Positions 5,363 to 6,063 of a stretch of 6,063 nt of DNA are shown here, piece by piece; the first letter of the stretch is position 1; every line of letters begins with the position of its first letter. The position numbers were made by a program, and so were the translations under genes. Origin of the DNA: Thermoplasmata archaeon (lineage in GTDB: Archaea > Thermoplasmatota > Thermoplasmata > Lutacidiplasmatales > UBA184); contig JASHTC010000155.1 of assembly GCA_030040755.1 (NCBI GenBank), positions 1 through 6,063 on the forward strand, given 5' to 3'. The notes beneath the pieces were generated by a model, which was not told where the DNA came from, did not search any database, and worked only from the letters and a program-made list of their open reading frames with translations.

Positions 5363-6063
5363 CTACCCCAGCCTCACGCGGGGGTCGAGGTAGGCGTAGA
5401 CCACGTCGACGATGATGTTGGCGATCACGACGATGAGAGTGAACAGGATCGTCGTACCGAAGATGAGCCCGAAGTCGTACGGCTGGAGGACCGAGAGCGC
5501 AAGCGCGCGCCCGACCCCGTTGAGCCCGAAGACCTCCTCGATGATCGGGAAGCCCCCGATGAAGAAGGCGAACGTGAGCCCGAGGACCGTGATCGTCACG
5601 TTGAGGGAGTTACGGCCCGCGTGTCGCTTGGTGACGACGTGCTCCGTCACGCCCTTGGCCCGCGCCGTGCGGACGAAGTCGAGGTTCATGACCTCGAGCA
5701 TGCTGTTCCGGACGAACCGGAGCAGGACGGCGATCGTCCCGTAGGCGATGATCAGCGCCGGGATGATCATCCGGAGGATGGTGTCCCCGGCGAGGGCCCA
5801 CTGCCCGTGGATCGCGGCGTCGATCGTGGGGAACCCGGTGGGGGTCGACTCGACCCCGCTGATCAGCCAGGGAGGATAGTTGTTGTTGGAGGCGACCGAG
5901 CCCGGCATGCACCCGGCCGCCGGCCAGGAGCCGTGCAGCGTGTTGAACGGCCCGTTACAAGTCGTCCCCAGGTGGTAATTGTAGATGACGAGAACGGCCC
6001 CGATGAGGGCGAGCGAGCCCAACAGGAACGACGGGATGGCAAACCCCGAGAAGGACATGACGC
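5363..6063 (-). CDS. ABC transporter permease, DppB/OppB type (5' end beyond window)
   Basis: Partner membrane subunit of the same importer. The 231 residues from Met at 6058 begin in the middle of the family: 'GFAIPSFLLG' (5-14) matches the start of an internal helix of DppB. The codon before that Met is Val with no stop, so roughly the first 100 residues lie beyond the window. Helices are estimated at 8-27, 92-113, 145-167 and 187-213. The EAA-type cytoplasmic loop is clear at 117-140: 'DFVRTARAKG', then 'KRHAGRNSL'. 'PIIEEVFGLNGVG' (161-173) and the terminal 'LDPRVRLG' are classic DppB signatures. The extracytoplasmic loop at about 28-88 is longer than usual and holds the only two cysteines seen (C34, C50), plus a Gly/Asn/Pro-rich stretch. 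The gene is followed after 3 nt by the DppC-type gene, in the standard dppB-dppC order. The promoter and any solute-binding protein gene would be upstream of the window end. Confidence 0.93.
   Translation of the reverse strand, partial: VMSFSGFAIPSFLLGSLALIGAVLVIYNYHLGTTCNGPFNTLHGSWPAAGCMPGSVASNNNYPPWLISGVESTPTGFPTIDAAIHGQWALAGDTILRMIIPALIIAYGTIAVLLRFVRNSMLEVMNLDFVRTARAKGVTEHVVTKRHAGRNSLNVTITVLGLTFAFFIGGFPIIEEVFGLNGVGRALALSVLQPYDFGLIFGTTILFTLIVVIANIIVDVVYAYLDPRVRLG

Overview
The window is very GC-rich DNA, with coding codons ending mostly in G or C. The most likely source is an uncultivated, non-halophilic archaeon, possibly one of the high-GC Thermoplasmatota-type lineages. Three things point that way. 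A TATA-like element (cttata) stands in an otherwise GC-rich intergenic region just ahead of a gene with a very short leader. The gene set DUF4129 / small two-helix protein / DUF58 / multi-helix membrane protein / MoxR resembles cassettes I recall from haloarchaea. The proteins also lack the strong acidic bias of true halophiles. The taxonomic call is inference; a GC-rich bacterium is not excluded.

Positions 3-2888 (+ strand) hold four tightly packed genes. They encode a DUF4129 membrane protein (start or upstream part unresolved at the window edge), a 136-aa protein with two N-terminal membrane helices, a DUF58 protein starting at GTG, and a small protein that is almost entirely membrane helices. 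All three junctions are 4-bp stop/start overlaps (ATGA, GTGA, ATGA), so the genes are probably co-transcribed and translationally coupled. Positions 2889-3142 are a 254-bp spacer with several short inverted repeats and a TATA-like promoter. Positions 3143-4093 (+) encode a complete MoxR-family AAA+ ATPase. MoxR ATPases and DUF58/DUF4129 proteins are a classic functional association, so all five genes probably form one membrane-linked chaperone or assembly system, with the ATPase on its own promoter.

A 75-bp spacer (4094-4168) separates these genes from a convergent pair on the - strand: a DppC/OppC-type permease (4169-5359) and, upstream of it, a DppB/OppB-type permease (5363-6063, cut by the window end). 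They are the two membrane subunits of a peptide/nickel-family ABC importer. Both carry enlarged extracytoplasmic loops that contain every cysteine seen in the two proteins. No ATPase subunit or solute-binding protein follows the DppC gene, so those partners must be encoded upstream of the window end or elsewhere.

No RNA genes, CRISPR arrays, insertion sequences or prophage genes were seen, and no stretch over 300 bases lacks a gene.
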